From assembly GCF_907164915.1 (NCBI RefSeq), contig NC_061863.1, positions 2,355,840 through 2,419,839 on the forward strand: a stretch of DNA of 64,000 bases. Reading direction: 5' to 3'. Positions 47,601 through 59,698 of this stretch are shown here, piece after piece. The notes below the pieces were generated by a model. That model searched no databases. It worked only from the letters and a program-made list of their open reading frames with translations, and was not told the DNA's origin. The translations under genes and the position numbers were made by a program. Each line of letters starts with the position of its first letter. The first letter of the stretch is position 1. The stretch is from Impatiens glandulifera (taxonomy: Eukaryota; Streptophyta; Magnoliopsida; Ericales; Balsaminaceae).

Positions 47601-49139
47601 TATCATTAGCCTAGAAAAGAAGAGCTTTTTGGAATGATGTTTTGGCAAAGTGAATGGTGATCTATAGGAAAGGTTAAAATCCAACATATATATAGAAGTG
47701 GATAAAAAAAAAGTTGTCTACCAAATGAAGTTTCATCTAAAAAGAATACCAAACTCCAAAAATTATTTAACTTTTTACTTTGGCGATTTCCAAATGTGAC
47801 TGTGAACAAAACACCACAAACATACATGCCATCCGGTTATTCATGAGTATTTTCATCATAAATAGATCTGGATCTCAACCATATTCTCTTCATAAGGTAA
47901 GGTAGGAAGAAGCAATACCTGCCTAAGATCTTGATGAATCTCCTGGTGACGAGTCAACGTGTGAGATAATACTTCAGAACCCCCAGATGACACCCAAGCT
48001 TGCATATGCAAAATTACTCGCTGAAGTTGTTGTAATAATTGATCAATATTTGGCTCAAGATCCTTATTTGAAGTATCATCGCTCTTCGTCGATACCAATT
48101 TCCTGTAAGTATGCATTTGTTCATCCAACTGTGCTTCAAGATTTCGTGCCTACAAATTTTAATCCCAGCAAAACATGACAGTTCTATACATCAACATTTC
48201 TACAAGACAAAATCAGGCAAAACAATAAAGGAAACATAATATCCTCTGCATTTAAATGATAATTAATAGACAATAGAGAAAATGGAGGATTAAACAAAGT
48301 AATATTTAAGAGAAATGGCTATAGCAAGATCTTAAGATTGCAGGTGTTTCTAGCTACTCACAATCATATCCATTCGGCATCCCTTAACTAAGAAATTAGA
48401 TCAGTTAGCCTCTATTCAATCTTAAGAAGCTAATTTAGCTATTACTACCATACATCAAAATAGCAAACATGATCGACTAAGCCAATCCATAAGAAACAAG
48501 TAAACTATAATATATCATCATCAACAGATATATATCATCATCAACAGATCAACATAAGTATTCTAGAATGGAAAATCGAAGCTCAATAGAATAACAACTT
48601 CAACTAGATCAATTAGCCTCTATTCAATCTTAAGAAAGCTAATTTATCTATTACTACCATACATCAAAATAGCGAACATGATCGTCTAAGCCAATTCATC
48701 AGAAACAAGTGAACTGGAATATATCAATCATCAACAGATCAACATAAGAATGCTAGCATAGAAAATCAAAGCTCAATAGAATAACAACTTCAACTAGATT
48801 AGTTAGCCTCTATTCAATCTTAAGAAAGCTAAATTAGCAATTACTATACTTCAAAAATAGAAAATATGATCGACTAAGCCAATCCATAAGAAACAAGTGA
48901 ACTGAAATATATCATCATCAACATTCAACAGATCAACATAAGAATGCTAGCATGGAAAATCGAAGCTCAATAGAATATCAACTTCAACTAGATAAAATTA
49001 ACTATCTCATCGATTTCCAATTGAAACTGCAGTTATACTCCGTCCGATGCGTGATATGAACCTAAACCTAATCTATACTATTGAGAAACTTTTCAAATAC
49101 CTGTTTCCGTAGGGAGTCCCAGGAAGTCGGCGGATCCAT
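44675..49139 (-). CDS. GOS11: Golgi SNARE GOS11-like, 5 exons, 221 aa
   Basis: Exons on the minus strand: 49139-49101, 48149-47919, 46395-46228, 45727-45614, 44788-44675. Phases close to 666 nt. The product is a Qb-SNARE (Golgi SNAP receptor complex member 1, GOS28 family) that pairs with other SNAREs to fuse vesicles in and to the Golgi. Family signatures are 'QLDEQMHTYRKLVSTK', 'MQAWVSSGGSEVLSHTLTRH', 'VSLLEDFREFDRTRLDLEDG' and the SNARE helix 'VISHAQETMKTLVFQRSTF'. A single C-terminal membrane anchor ('DTIILSLVASVCVFLIL') ends 'YWLTK'. Arabidopsis GOS11 is 223 aa with nearly the same spacing. The first exon codes only 13 residues (MDPPTSWDSLRKQ). The introns are long and hold Tourist-like MITEs and tandem repeats. 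Intact. Confidence 0.94.
44917..45558. mobile_element. Degenerate Tourist-like copies in GOS11 intron 4
   Basis: GGCTTATTTGATCTAGGGG begins near 44919, CAAACAAGCTCAAGG lies near 45168 and a right end CCTAACAAAGGCC followed by TAA lies near 45546. They look like two adjacent or overlapping copies of the family seen at 45913-46070. A further left end (GGCTTGTTTGATCTGGGG) is near 46862 in intron 2. Confidence 0.55.
45913..46070. mobile_element. Tourist-like MITE in GOS11 intron 3, 158 bp
   Basis: Ends GGCCTTGTTTGAT and, inverted, GGTCTTGTTTGAT (one mismatch in 13) are flanked by TTA at 45910-45912 and 46071-46073. This fits PIF/Harbinger-derived Tourist MITEs. It has no coding capacity. Confidence 0.82.
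46530..47535. repeat. Local duplications in GOS11 intron 2
   Basis: TCATGATTCAGAGTTA with GTGAGCATTTATTTTGCACA occurs near 46548 and 46674. A roughly 71-bp unit (AGACAT.TAGGAGACAATCAC.AATTAT) occurs near 47419 and 47485. These are tandem copies without coding capacity. Confidence 0.6.
48404..48995. repeat. Three tandem 190-209 bp repeats in GOS11 intron 1
   Basis: The marker TTAGCCTCTATTCAATCTTA lies at 48404, 48613 and 48803. The units share TACTACCATACATCAAAATA, GATCGACTAAGCCAAT and ACAACTTCAACTAGAT. They fill most of the intron between the first two coding exons. Confidence 0.88.
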
Positions 49140-51092
49140 GGTGATTACGTAGAATTCTTATCTTTTTCAGTCTGTTCCAATTCTTCTGGACCGCGAGCGA
49201 GCGAAGGTTTATGTGCAGAGAGAAAGCCAGATCGGAGATCTGCGAAGAGAGAGAAAATGGTTCGGTGGGAGAATCGTGAAAACGAAGGAAGTTTTTTACA
49301 TCTTCTGCAGCTGTCAATGGCTGCCATTTCAGGGTCCCACCACTTCGTTCCTGACTTATCAACGGCTTGTCTGTTATCTTCATTTTTTTACTTTTTTTTT
49401 TTTTTAATTAGCCAAAGTCGTTATTTAATTATTTGAATGGAAATAATAATATATAATTCATTTTAATATGAAATACATTGAACCTATTCATTTATTTTTA
49501 TAATTTTTATAAATAGAACTCAGATCAAGAGAAGAATTAAAAAAAAGATTATTTTAAATTTATTCACTTAAGACTTAAATATGTTTGATAGAATTGAATT
49601 TATTTGAATTTTTCAATGAAGTTAATCATTTTGGTGTATTCTTTTGTATTTCAAATTATTCAACTTATTCACTGTTTATATATATTTTAATATATATATT
49701 ATTAAAATATATTTTAGAAAATTATTTTATTTAAATTAATATTTTAATAAGACATTATAAAAAAAATGGCATAAACCCAATTACGGGCAAACCAATAGGG
49801 ATAATATCTTTTTACATTTAATCAAATTAGTCAATTTTTTTTTCTAAATAACACGAATAATTTTTTGGTTTATAAGCTGGATTATAATATATGATAAAGA
49901 AATATTTTAGAATCTATAGGGTGATTATTTACTTTATTTAATATAATATAATTTGGATAGTAATTTAAAAAGTAATATAATTTAGATTATGATATAAAAA
50001 TAATTTATAACATTAAATAGTACAAGATCTAAATATTTGAATTACGAATAAAAAAGAATCATTTATTAAATGAAAAATAAATAATTCGAATAATTTCTTG
50101 GTTTATAAACTGAATTATAATATATTTCATAAAGAAATATTTTTAGAATCATCATTCAGATTATAGAGTGATTATTTACTTTATTTAATATAATATAATT
50201 TGGATAGTAATTTAAAAAGTAATTTAATTTAGATTATGATATAAAATTAATTTATAACATAAATAGTACAAGATCTAAATATTTGAATTATGACTAAAAA
50301 GAATCCTTTATTAAATGAAAAATAAATTATTTTCAATCTGAATGCTTCCTAATGAGATTTTGATATTATTATGCATGACATTCTTGAAATAGTATTTGAA
50401 ACTTAATACAAATTACAAATCAAATAACTCAACAAATAAATTTCAGTCCAATAGTCATTATTTTATTCATACAAAAATCTACACACTCCTATGAATTTCT
50501 TAAACAATTTTATTGTACCCAAATCCCAACTTTTAGTAAACTTTAACATAAACATTTATGGTATTAAAATTAAAGGTAACTAACCGATTAAAAACATTAG
50601 TTATGGACCTAATTTTATTAATAAGAAACATTTTTCAAGATTTTTAGGAAAAATATGAGTAACTTAATTTGACTTATTCACACCTAAATCATGAATATTT
50701 GAAAGTCATGTTAAGAAAAAAAAAGAGAATTAAGTAAAATGAACATATAAGTTTTGCATTTATTCAATTAACCGCGATTTCACAAATGAAATAAAACTTT
50801 TGAGTCTTTAGTATTATTAGGGCCAATAAAACAAAGTAACACGATTCACATTAAATATGCAAGATAAAAAAATTTTCAACCACTAATGAGGGTAAAAACT
50901 CTCAATAATAAACCAAGAAATACACCCAAAAAGAAGAAAGTAAAAGAAATTTGTAAATTTTGTCAAAAGTAATACAAACACTTATTTTTTACCAAACAAC
51001 AAATAATTTACTTTCAAAAAGAAATTGACAAGATTTAAATTTAGATACAATTATGTTTTTTAAATAAATCCTTCATTCGAAATTCTGTCTTC
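49140..51092. other. GOS11 upstream and intergenic DNA with a tandem repeat
   Basis: The first 200 bases are the probable GOS11 leader and promoter. Two copies of a 233-bp unit start CGAATAATTT.TTGGTTTATAA at 49854 and 50087 and run to about 50330. The rest is AT-rich and without a recognised gene. Confidence 0.65.
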
Positions 51093-51290
51093 TCACCGAC
51101 TCTCATCTTTGTAAGAGGAAACATGTTCTATTTGGTAGTATAATCGACATGACTGACACGTCTTCGTTTGGCAGTTAGGTAATACTCGATGCGACATCCA
51201 AACAAACCGGGCCATATCAAATAATGCAAATTGCAAAGACATCATCATCGTCATGCAAACAATAACCAACAGCAGAATATACAACACTAT
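51093..51290 (-). other. Exon-like open segment, hypothetical
   Basis: A minus-strand frame begins right after a strong acceptor (pyrimidine tract then TTTTAG, ending at 51291) and runs 65 codons to a stop at 51093-51095. It has a hydrophobic start ('YILLLVIVCMTMMMSLQFAL') and a 'CQTKTCQSCRLYY' Cys cluster. No ATG is near the start, so if real it would be the last exon of something, perhaps an alternative 3' end of the CAF1 transcription unit. I do not recognise a family. Confidence 0.25.
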
Positions 51291-51778
51291 CTAAAAGAAA
51301 GAAGCTGCCAAAACCAAACCAAATCAAGAGAGTTCACATGTTTAAGATTAAAGATCACCCCTAAATCAGAATTAGACATTCGAAAAAGACCACAGCTTGA
51401 AACAGTCTGAATATCATAACAGAAGAATCAAATGAACATTTCCAACACTCAACAGAAGCTAATGAATTCGATTATGAAGAAACTGATGAAGATGGAATTA
51501 ATGGACATAAACAAGGGCATGAAAGCTTGTAGATGTTAAGGTTTGTTATTGGTAGAGAGGCTCTAAAACCATGATATTTTACACTTCTACAGCTACAAAA
51601 CCCATCAAGGGTTCTACAACTAGTTTACAGAAAAACAAAGTAAACAAGCACAAACACATGGACAACAATAATAATAAGGAAAAACAACTTTCTTGCAATT
51701 TGTGTACACAAATAGAAATCAGTCATGTGCCTAAGTGGTCAACAAAACAATGTTTTTTTTTTTTGTTTTTTTTTTCTT

Positions 51779-52600
51779 TCAGTTTTCTGATCCATTATCA
51801 ACACCAAGGCCATACAGAACACCAGCATACTTCTCTGTATTACCATTGAAGAAACTATCCTTTAACTTCTTGAACGCACACGAAGTAAGTAAACTATCAG
51901 AACCCGCCTGATGAGAAGCCCCAATCCTCTCAACTTCTAAAAGCTCTGCAAGTTTGCTCAAACCTCCATGTAGACTGTTACAGAACTTCATCAAATGCTT
52001 GATATCATAAACAATGGGGAAATACATATGAAGTAATTTGAAGAACCCCGATTGAGTATCTGGCAAACTCCTGCAAGTTAAAACCTTAAGAAGATACCCA
52101 AAATCATACCCACTATGAAATGTTACCCATTGAACATCATCATTAAGAACAACACCAGAAGACATCAAGAGTTCACCAAATCGATTAGAATCAATACCCA
52201 TTTCACTGTTCTTCTCGAAATCAATCCCACATAGTTTCAACAACTCAATCGAATCATTAGCGAAAATATCTTCGCTAACATTAAATTCACGGAAATTGAA
52301 TTGCCAAATACAACATCTATCAGTACCACAAGTTGGTAAATTACCATTCTCATCAGAAAATGTAAGACCCAACTGAATCAACTTCAACATATCAACGTTA
52401 TCCTTCAAAGTCTGATAGTTATATTCATTGATATGTTTGAAAGTAGCCAAAGGACGAAGAACAACTCCAGGAAACTCAGTATCCATAGCTATGTAAGGAT
52501 AATCATCAACAATTGAATTAATCAGTTTAAATTCTTCCTCAAGATTATGACCCCAAACCTCGCGGATGTGAACCGATTCGGGTTTAAGCTCGGCAGACAT
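51779..52600 (-). CDS. CAF1: CCR4-associated factor 1 (CAF1) deadenylase, 273 aa
   Basis: Single coding exon. The product is a DEDD-type 3'-5' exoribonuclease that shortens mRNA poly(A) tails as part of the CCR4-NOT complex. The acidic metal ligands are visible: Asp40 and Glu42 ('[10 protein letters not shown]'), Asp166 ('[11 protein letters not shown]') and Asp235 with His230 ('[11 protein letters not shown]'). The NOT1-binding CAF1 fold is complete and the length matches plant CAF1 proteins (about 275 aa). The start [10 protein letters not shown] is the first Met. A 5' untranslated intron is likely at 52659-52783 (donor GTTAGATC, acceptor GGCTGCAG). Plants have many stress-responsive CAF1 paralogues; which one this is cannot be told, though CAF1 homologues 6/7 fit best. 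Confidence 0.94.
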   Translation of the reverse strand: MSAELKPESVHIREVWGHNLEEEFKLINSIVDDYPYIAMDTEFPGVVLRPLATFKHINEYNYQTLKDNVDMLKLIQLGLTFSDENGNLPTCGTDRCCIWQFNFREFNVSEDIFANDSIELLKLCGIDFEKNSEMGIDSNRFGELLMSSGVVLNDDVQWVTFHSGYDFGYLLKVLTCRSLPDTQSGFFKLLHMYFPIVYDIKHLMKFCNSLHGGLSKLAELLEVERIGASHQAGSDSLLTSCAFKKLKDSFFNGNTEKYAGVLYGLGVDNGSEN

Positions 52601-52658
52601 ATTCAGGAATCAATTTTGAAAACAGGGTAATAGTCCGATTCGATTAAGTGAGCCAGAT

Positions 52659-52783
52659 CTGCAGCCAATTAGAAGAAAGACAAAGGTGTATGTATGATCA
52701 GTTCAAAGATGGATACTTTGATGAAAAAGAAATGAAAACAAGAAAACCCATTGAATCATTAAAGTATGAAAGAGAGATCTAAC
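52659..52783 (-). other. CAF1: Probable 5' untranslated intron of CAF1
   Basis: On the minus strand a GTTAGATCTC donor follows CTTAATCGAG, and an acceptor GGCTGCAG precedes ATCTGGCTCAC, 58 bases before the CAF1 ATG. It is inferred from splice signals only. Confidence 0.6.
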
Positions 52784-53076
52784 CTCGATTAAGATAAACA
52801 AGGGTTGAAAAGATCGGATCTAGAGCGAGCTTCACAACGTTTCCGATCTTGTCGCATAAGTGTAAAGATTTTATCGATGCTTTTGCCTTAAGATTCGCAG
52901 GTCAACTATGAAGAAGAAGAAGAAGAGATAGGGCGAGAGAAAAGAAGAAACAAGAAAGAAAGAAAGAAACAAGAGAGAGAGAGAGAGAGACAAGTTGAGA
53001 AGAAGGAGAAGAAGATGGGATGTGGGAGGGGGGGCTAGTAATTGAAAAGGCTAAAAGTGAGGTCGGCCATTATTAC

Positions 53077-53121
53077 GACGTCGTTTTGGAACCCAGGGTC
53101 ACATTTTACACGACGTCGTTT
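53077..53121. promoter_or_regulatory. Paired ACGACGTCGTTT motifs upstream of CAF1
   Basis: ACGACGTCGTTTTGGAA (53077) and ACGACGTCGTTTCCAAT (53111) are two copies, 34 bp apart, of the palindrome ACGACGTCGT, which holds a GACGTC C-box core recognised by plant bZIP factors. They lie about 480 bp upstream of the CAF1 ATG. Binding is inferred. Confidence 0.4.
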
Positions 53122-54596
53122 CCAATTGAAATTACATTTACACGCTAACTAGTAGTAACTATTAACAATTTTTTTGAATTTGAATCTTACGTGTATTTTT
53201 TTATAATAATTTACAAATTCAATATTTTAAAATCAAGATTTATTATATAAAAAATTAGACAGGAAATTAAATGAAAGTTAGGTTATTTAAATAATATAAA
53301 TTATCCAAACATTATTTCACATTTTATTTTATTCATTACTTTATTAAATTTATTTTTTATTTTTATTATTATATTTCGGAATTCAAGAAACATTTTACGC
53401 AAGAATGAATTGAATTCCATTTACAGGCTAACTATTAACAATTTTTTTTTTTAAATTTTGAATCTATATATTGTTTTTTCATAATAATTTTCAAATTTAA
53501 ATATAAATTCACATTTAAAATAGTAACTTTTTAATCGGTCATTTATCTATAATTTTAATAATTTTATTTATTATTTTAAACTCAAGATTTATTATATAAA
53601 AAAAATAATGACTTCTCAGCATTATAAACTAATTAAATAAATATCAATAACTAAATAACTCGTCTTAATAAAATATCATTTTATTAATCATTTCATTTAA
53701 GTTATTGATTAAAATTTATTTTATTATTATTATATATTAACATTCTTTAAATACTTTTATAAAACAAAATTTTAATCTCTTTCAAATAATCACATAACAT
53801 TTATTTTTAAATAATTTAAGTTATTTAAATAACATAATCTGGATAAGTCATTCCATGGATTATTTGTTTTTAGTTATTTAAATAACATAACCTAATAAAT
53901 ATAATCTCATTCTCTTTATTATAATTTAATTTATTAAATAAAATACTAAAATATTTTTTATTTTAAATTATTATATTATATTTTATCATTATATATTAAT
54001 ATTTTTATCAAAATAATTCTTACATACTCATATTATTATTCATCTAATACTTTTTAAATAACCAAGATTAAAAATTTGAATCTAAACTAGTCCTAAAAAG
54101 GTGGATAGATAAAGTGATTAGAGATTGAGTTGATTTGTTTTTACCTTTATACAATGTAATTAGATCTCACTTTTATATTAATAATAAGTTTTGAATGAGA
54201 ATGAATCTGAAAATTTAATTCCTTGAGCTAACTAATAATTTATTATTATATTTAAAATTTTGATACAAACATAGAGTAAGTATGTTATCGTCCTTTTTCA
54301 CAGGAGAATAAATATTATTGTGTAATTTTGTATTAATAGAAATCAAATTAGTATATGAATTAATTAATAAATAAATCTTTTGTGCAATATAAATATATAA
54401 TATCATAAATCAAAAGATCAATCGTACAAATCTCATAATATGTCAATATTTTCTTTTCAAATCTTTGTATTAATAAAGTTATTCTAGTATGATTTTTAGT
54501 TAAATAAAAAATTAATTATCTATGTGAAATCTTGATTGCGGAATTAACTTTAATAGTTACAAAATCAATCAAACATATCATTTTAACTCTTCTATA

Positions 54597-54601
<5 letters not shown>

Positions 54602-54650
<49 letters not shown>
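54602..54650. repeat. TA microsatellite
   Basis: About 24 uninterrupted TA units. Confidence 0.95.
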
Positions 54651-54654
<4 letters not shown>

Positions 54655-55437
54655 GTGATTTTTGTAATTAAATGAATTATATATAATGCATTTAAAAAAA
54701 ATAATTGATTAAGAGTATAATCACTAATTGATTACTAAAATAATATGAATGTTATTAAAACTATATTAAACTATAAAACACATATATATAGTTTATTCTT
54801 TGCATAACACTAATTATTTAAAATCAATATAAAATTAATATAAATTAACCTCAATTATTTAAGCAAAATAAATATACACAAACTTTAGTTTATAATAATT
54901 CAATAAATCAGATATAGTGTTCCAAATATATTATTTTTATGTGATCAATGTTTTTTTTATTAGATAAAGTTAACACTATCTTCTATTGATATGTCAATTA
55001 CTAATAACAATTAAACAAAAATAATAATTGTATCTATCGGGATGAAGAATGCATTTACTATCCATGTTCATTTTATTTTGGAGATTTGTTTTATTACCAT
55101 TTTTTTACGATTTTTGTGAATTTCCGAGTAGCATCGTTATATCATATTTTTTAAAAATAAAATAAAATAATTGTATTCATAAAATTATATAAACAATATT
55201 TTTATTATATATATTTTAATATATTCAAAAAATTTATTATCATAAAAATAAATAAATTTAAAACTTTTACAATATAAGAAGAATAAATAAATATATTGAT
55301 AATGTTATTTTAATTGTGTTTATTAATGTTCGGGACAAATTATAGCGAGATCGGGTGGATTCTACCATCCTCGGTCAACTACCGGTCAAACCAAGGAAGA
55401 ACCGCCCCTACAAGGATAATTTGAATAGTAAACTGCG

Positions 55438-55907
55438 TAGGGATGGCAATTTGAAACCGCCCCGTGAAAACCGAACCAAATTGCCCCGTTTGGGACAGTT
55501 TTTCCCGAAACCGAATGGGGATGGGGCGGGGATGGTATTTGTGTCCCCGTCCCGACCCGCCTCGATTTCATCCTGAATCTGCCCCGAACACCATAAACAT
55601 AATTAAATATATTAAATTTTTAATATATTTATTTATTTACTATATTTTATAAGAGTAGTAAGGTTATTTTTTTATAATAATATAAAATTTTAATATATTA
55701 TAATATATATTATATTAAAAAACTTGTTTATATAATTTTATTGTATAATTTTTATTTTATTTTAAATAAAAATAATTATTAACGGTGCCCCGCGGGATTC
55801 CCCGAAACCGAAAAAACCGAACGGGGCGGGGATGGTATTAAAAAAATCTCCGAAATTAAAACGGTGCGGGAACGGTAAATGCATTCCCCGCCCCATTGCC
55901 ATCCCTA
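55438..55907. mobile_element. hAT-type MITE with CCCCG-rich ends, 470 bp
   Basis: The ends TAGGGATGGCAAT and ATTGCCATCCCTA are perfect 13-bp inverted repeats. Both arms are rich in CCCCGCCCC / GGGGCGGGGATGG words and the centre is AT-rich. The termini resemble those of the hAT-type MITE at 9459. No 8-bp target duplication is visible (AAACTGCG on the left, ACAAACAA on the right), so flanks have changed or one end has been rearranged. Short frames inside are translations of the repeat. Confidence 0.75.
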
Positions 55908-57470
55908 ACAAACAAAACTTTTTTTTACCTCAATTGTCTTGATAAATTCAATTAAATTGAGAGATGATTATTAGAAATTAAAGTTACTACGTGTTCTAAA
56001 ATATTGGAGTGTACTCGAAGAAAATAAAAAAAAAAAAAAAAATTATGTAGTTAAAAAGAATCAAATCGGGGTGGGGGTGGTTTGAGATTTTTCAAAAACT
56101 TGATTATTTAAAAAAAATAATGAATTAATGATTATTTTGAGAATGTGATTTTTTTATTTTTTTTTGTGCAAGTATAAAGACTTAGATGTATTCATATATA
56201 ATAATAATTTAAAATAGAATATATTTTTAATATTTTATTTAATTAATTGATTGATATATTTAATAAAAAGGAATTAAAATTATGTTTTTTATTTTGGTTA
56301 TTCAAATAACCCAAATTCAACCGGATATGTAATATAATTTTTGTTCTCCGATAACAATTAGTTAACTAATATAACAATTATTAATTTTAAAATATTGAAA
56401 TATATACAAATTAATAAATAATAAATTATTATTGTTTGGTTTGGACTTCAGCCTAATTCGAGTTCTATATAGATTTTCTTCTTATTATTAAAGTTACTAA
56501 ATTAAAGATTAAAAGTCAAATATTATTGAAAAACAAAAATAGTTGACTATGTAATATGTATGACCTTCATTATTTAAACAACCAATAATGTAGTTAACAT
56601 AAACTATTACACATAATTGATCAATTATTTTATTATACAAAACCATAATTTAACATATTAAAAGTAGATTGAACATGAAGTTCAACCAAATATGACAATA
56701 TATAAAAAACTGTATTGTTGCCTTAAACTTTTTGAATTAAAAGATTTCATAATTTTTTAATCCAGAAAATATGCTCGAACACCAAAATTATTATTTTTTA
56801 TTCTAAGTACTCATATTGGAAAAAAAAAAAGTCATCGTCCCAAGCTTTAAGCAAATTTAATCATTAAAATTTCGTCAATGTTACTAGCAATGCACAACAC
56901 ATTGATCATTAATTAAAGAATTATATCTTAAATTGAAGATAATTTTAATTTTAGACATTTTTTTTGTGTGTTAAATTTGGTAACATAATTTCTCATAGAT
57001 CCAACTCACCCAACAAATTAAAACTTAATAAAATATTTGATATATGTTACCATATCAATAAGGAAAAGAACGCGTAATTAATCACAATTATGTTACACGG
57101 TTGAAATATATTTGTAAAAACATTGGTTTTAAGTCGGGTATGAGTATTTAACGATTCTAGTTCCAAACGGACTAATTCGGGTAATATAACTATTTGATTT
57201 TTCGAGGCAAGTTCAGATTCAATTCGGATACTGAACGAAAATTTGACATGTCTATACTTGCTAAGTAAAATTGGTCATTCGATTGTACACATTACAACTC
57301 ATTAGTGTTGTGATTTTTCATTGTCAAATTTAGAAATTGTCTAGATCTGATCTTAAACTTTTGTATTTTTTTTCCTCTTTGAGTTTTTTTAATGAAATGA
57401 CACTAAACTGTTTCCCCCCCCAAAAAAAGTGTTGTGACTTTTCGTGTTTAGACACGAAAAGAGTAATTCC
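55908..57470. other. AT-rich intergenic DNA
   Basis: No gene, RNA or repeat family is recognised. It holds poly(A/T) runs and a C9 tract at about 57414-57422. Confidence 0.5.
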
Positions 57471-59234
57471 GGGAGCGGATCTATGTATGGGATCGGGTGG
57501 ACTGAAGCCCACCAAAAAATAATTACGATAAAAATGACATTACCTTTAATTTCTTACAATTTTTCAATTTAATTCACTATTTATTTGTTTAATTATTAAA
57601 AAAACAACATTATTTACTCGTTTATCTAAAATTCACTATTTATTTCTTACCATTCTTAATTTCTTATCATTATTTACTCGTTTTATCTAAAATTTTATCG
57701 TTAATTTTTTAAATAATCACATTTTTTTTCAAGTAAACCCTCTTTCAGAATTATGATTCCTTCCTGGATCATTCCTATAGTGTTGTGAAATGCTAAACAT
57801 TAATGACTTATATAGCTTAACGGTGGTACAAATGCACTTTTTCCTATATTCCTATTTCAGAATTATGATTCCTATTTTAAAAGAACGCAAATGAACATTC
57901 AAAAAATTATTTCTTAAAAACTCACTTTTTGATTGTACAACTAAAATTTGTAAGAGTCGACTTAAGTGCCAAAAAAATTACAAGTTTGATTTCACCTAAA
58001 AATATTTTGAGTTTAAATAAGGGGTCATAGTTGTGGAGTGTAATTCTAATTCTCTTTTATTTAAAAAAAATATAAATTTTATATTCTATTCATATTTGAG
58101 ATCACATGTAACGTTACGGACCTTCTTTGTTTCCCTCCCGAACCATCCTTCTTTCCCTCCATTTGTGGGGAACAAGGAATGATCAAGTTATTTCGGAACT
58201 CTCAATGCCTTCCCTTTATTTGTTTTTTTATAAATTAATCAGCTCAAGCTTTTATATATATATATAACGAATCTAGGAATTACTGTTAGGTGGGCTTGAA
58301 AAAATATTAAAGTTTAACTTTTTTTTTAGATAAGTTTAATAATTTAATGAGAAAATTTTAGATTTAACGAAATATTAACATGAGTTTAATCTTTTTTTAG
58401 ATTATAAAAGAAAATAATGAATAAAAATAAAACAAAAAATGAAAAAGCATATCCCTTTTCTAATATAACAAAATATTATTTTTATTATAGCATAAATCTA
58501 CTCCGAGGAAAGAGTCATTCTATATATAAAAGAATATTAAAAAATATATATTATGAAAACGAAATAAATTTAATAAAGTAAAATTTTAATTAAATTCCTA
58601 TATAATTAAATATAATAAAATATTTCAAATTCAATTATTAACAAAATAATAATAATAATAAACTTTCCAACAATAATTAATAAAAAAATATAAAATAATA
58701 TTTGGGACAAAAAAAAATAAATTATGAATAATATGTAACCGAAAAAATCATAAAATATAATTTAGAAAAAGTTCAGAGTAGGTATTATATAAATAATATT
58801 AATATATTATTTTTGAAAGATTTGGAATAGACTATTTTAATATACATTATTCAAATAAAATAATTATTATTATAAAATATGATTTGAATATAAAGAAAAT
58901 AAATAAATTTGAAAGATAAAATGTATCCATAAATTATAAAAATATTAAAAATTATATAAGACAAATTCTAAAATATATTAAAATCTAAATAATCATTCAA
59001 ATTAAAATAAAATAAAATAAATATATCTAACCTCATTTTTTTTCTTCTAAATAAAATAAAATAAATAAATATATCTCTAGATAAAATGTATCCATATATC
59101 TAACAAGGCTTGAAAACCTCAAATTGCATCCCAATAGTGCATATTCCTCTAAATTATATATATATATATATAAAATTGAATGAATGAGCTAGGGTGGGCT
59201 TAAGCCCACCTCAGCTCCTTAGTGTGTCCGTCCC
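57471..59234. mobile_element. Candidate DNA element with inverted GGGA(C/G)...AAGCCCACC ends
   Basis: The left end (57471-57513) begins GGGAGCGGATC and ends GAAGCCCACC. The right end, read inverted from 59234, begins GGGACGGACAC and ends TTAAGCCCACC. They have the same length and similar layout. The right end also contains the perfect 18-bp palindrome GGTGGGCTTAAGCCCACC (59193-59210). The 1.7-kb interior is AT-rich with no coding capacity. No target duplication was found, so the superfamily is open. Confidence 0.45.
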
Positions 59235-59698
59235 TTTATATATATATTTCAAACATCCGAAAATCCTTAATTAAACTAAAAAAAAAATAGAAGAAGTATG
59301 TTTGTCATGATGAATATTCAGTTGGTTTTAATATGTACTTATTTCTTCTTATACAAACTCCATTCTTCTTTATCATAATCAATTATAATTTCCACCATTT
59401 TTAGATATTGATTCACTTTCAAAATGGTATTTTTTCCATTGAATTATTTTGAATGTCTAAAACATTAATTTTCATAATACATATAATTGTTTTGAAACTT
59501 TGTTTGATTACAATTTTTTCACTTTTTGAGAAATGGTTGAGACTATTTTCTTTTGATAATTTTTGTTTTAAATGAGATTAAGGTTAAATAAGCTTTATAA
59601 AATATCTGAATCATTCAAACAAATAGCTAGAATACATAAGATTTATATTACTTATACATTAATAAGCTTAACTTAACTTAAATTGTCTATTCAAGTTC
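59235..59698. other. Gap 3' of the PDS5C-like pseudogene
   Basis: AT-rich; probably the old 3' untranslated region plus intergenic DNA. Nothing else is seen. Confidence 0.5.

Larger units (their letters stand above)
53040..55437. other. AT-rich intergenic DNA with no gene
   Basis: The first part holds the CAF1 promoter, with ACGACGTCGTTT-like inverted motifs near 53077 and 53111. The rest is more than 75 percent A+T. At 54602-54650 there is an uninterrupted TA microsatellite of about 49 bp, the longest in the window. Confidence 0.65.

Noticed and set aside
55355..55576. Frames at the left arm of the 55438-55907 element
   Set aside because: They follow GC-rich terminal repeat words of the MITE, not a gene.
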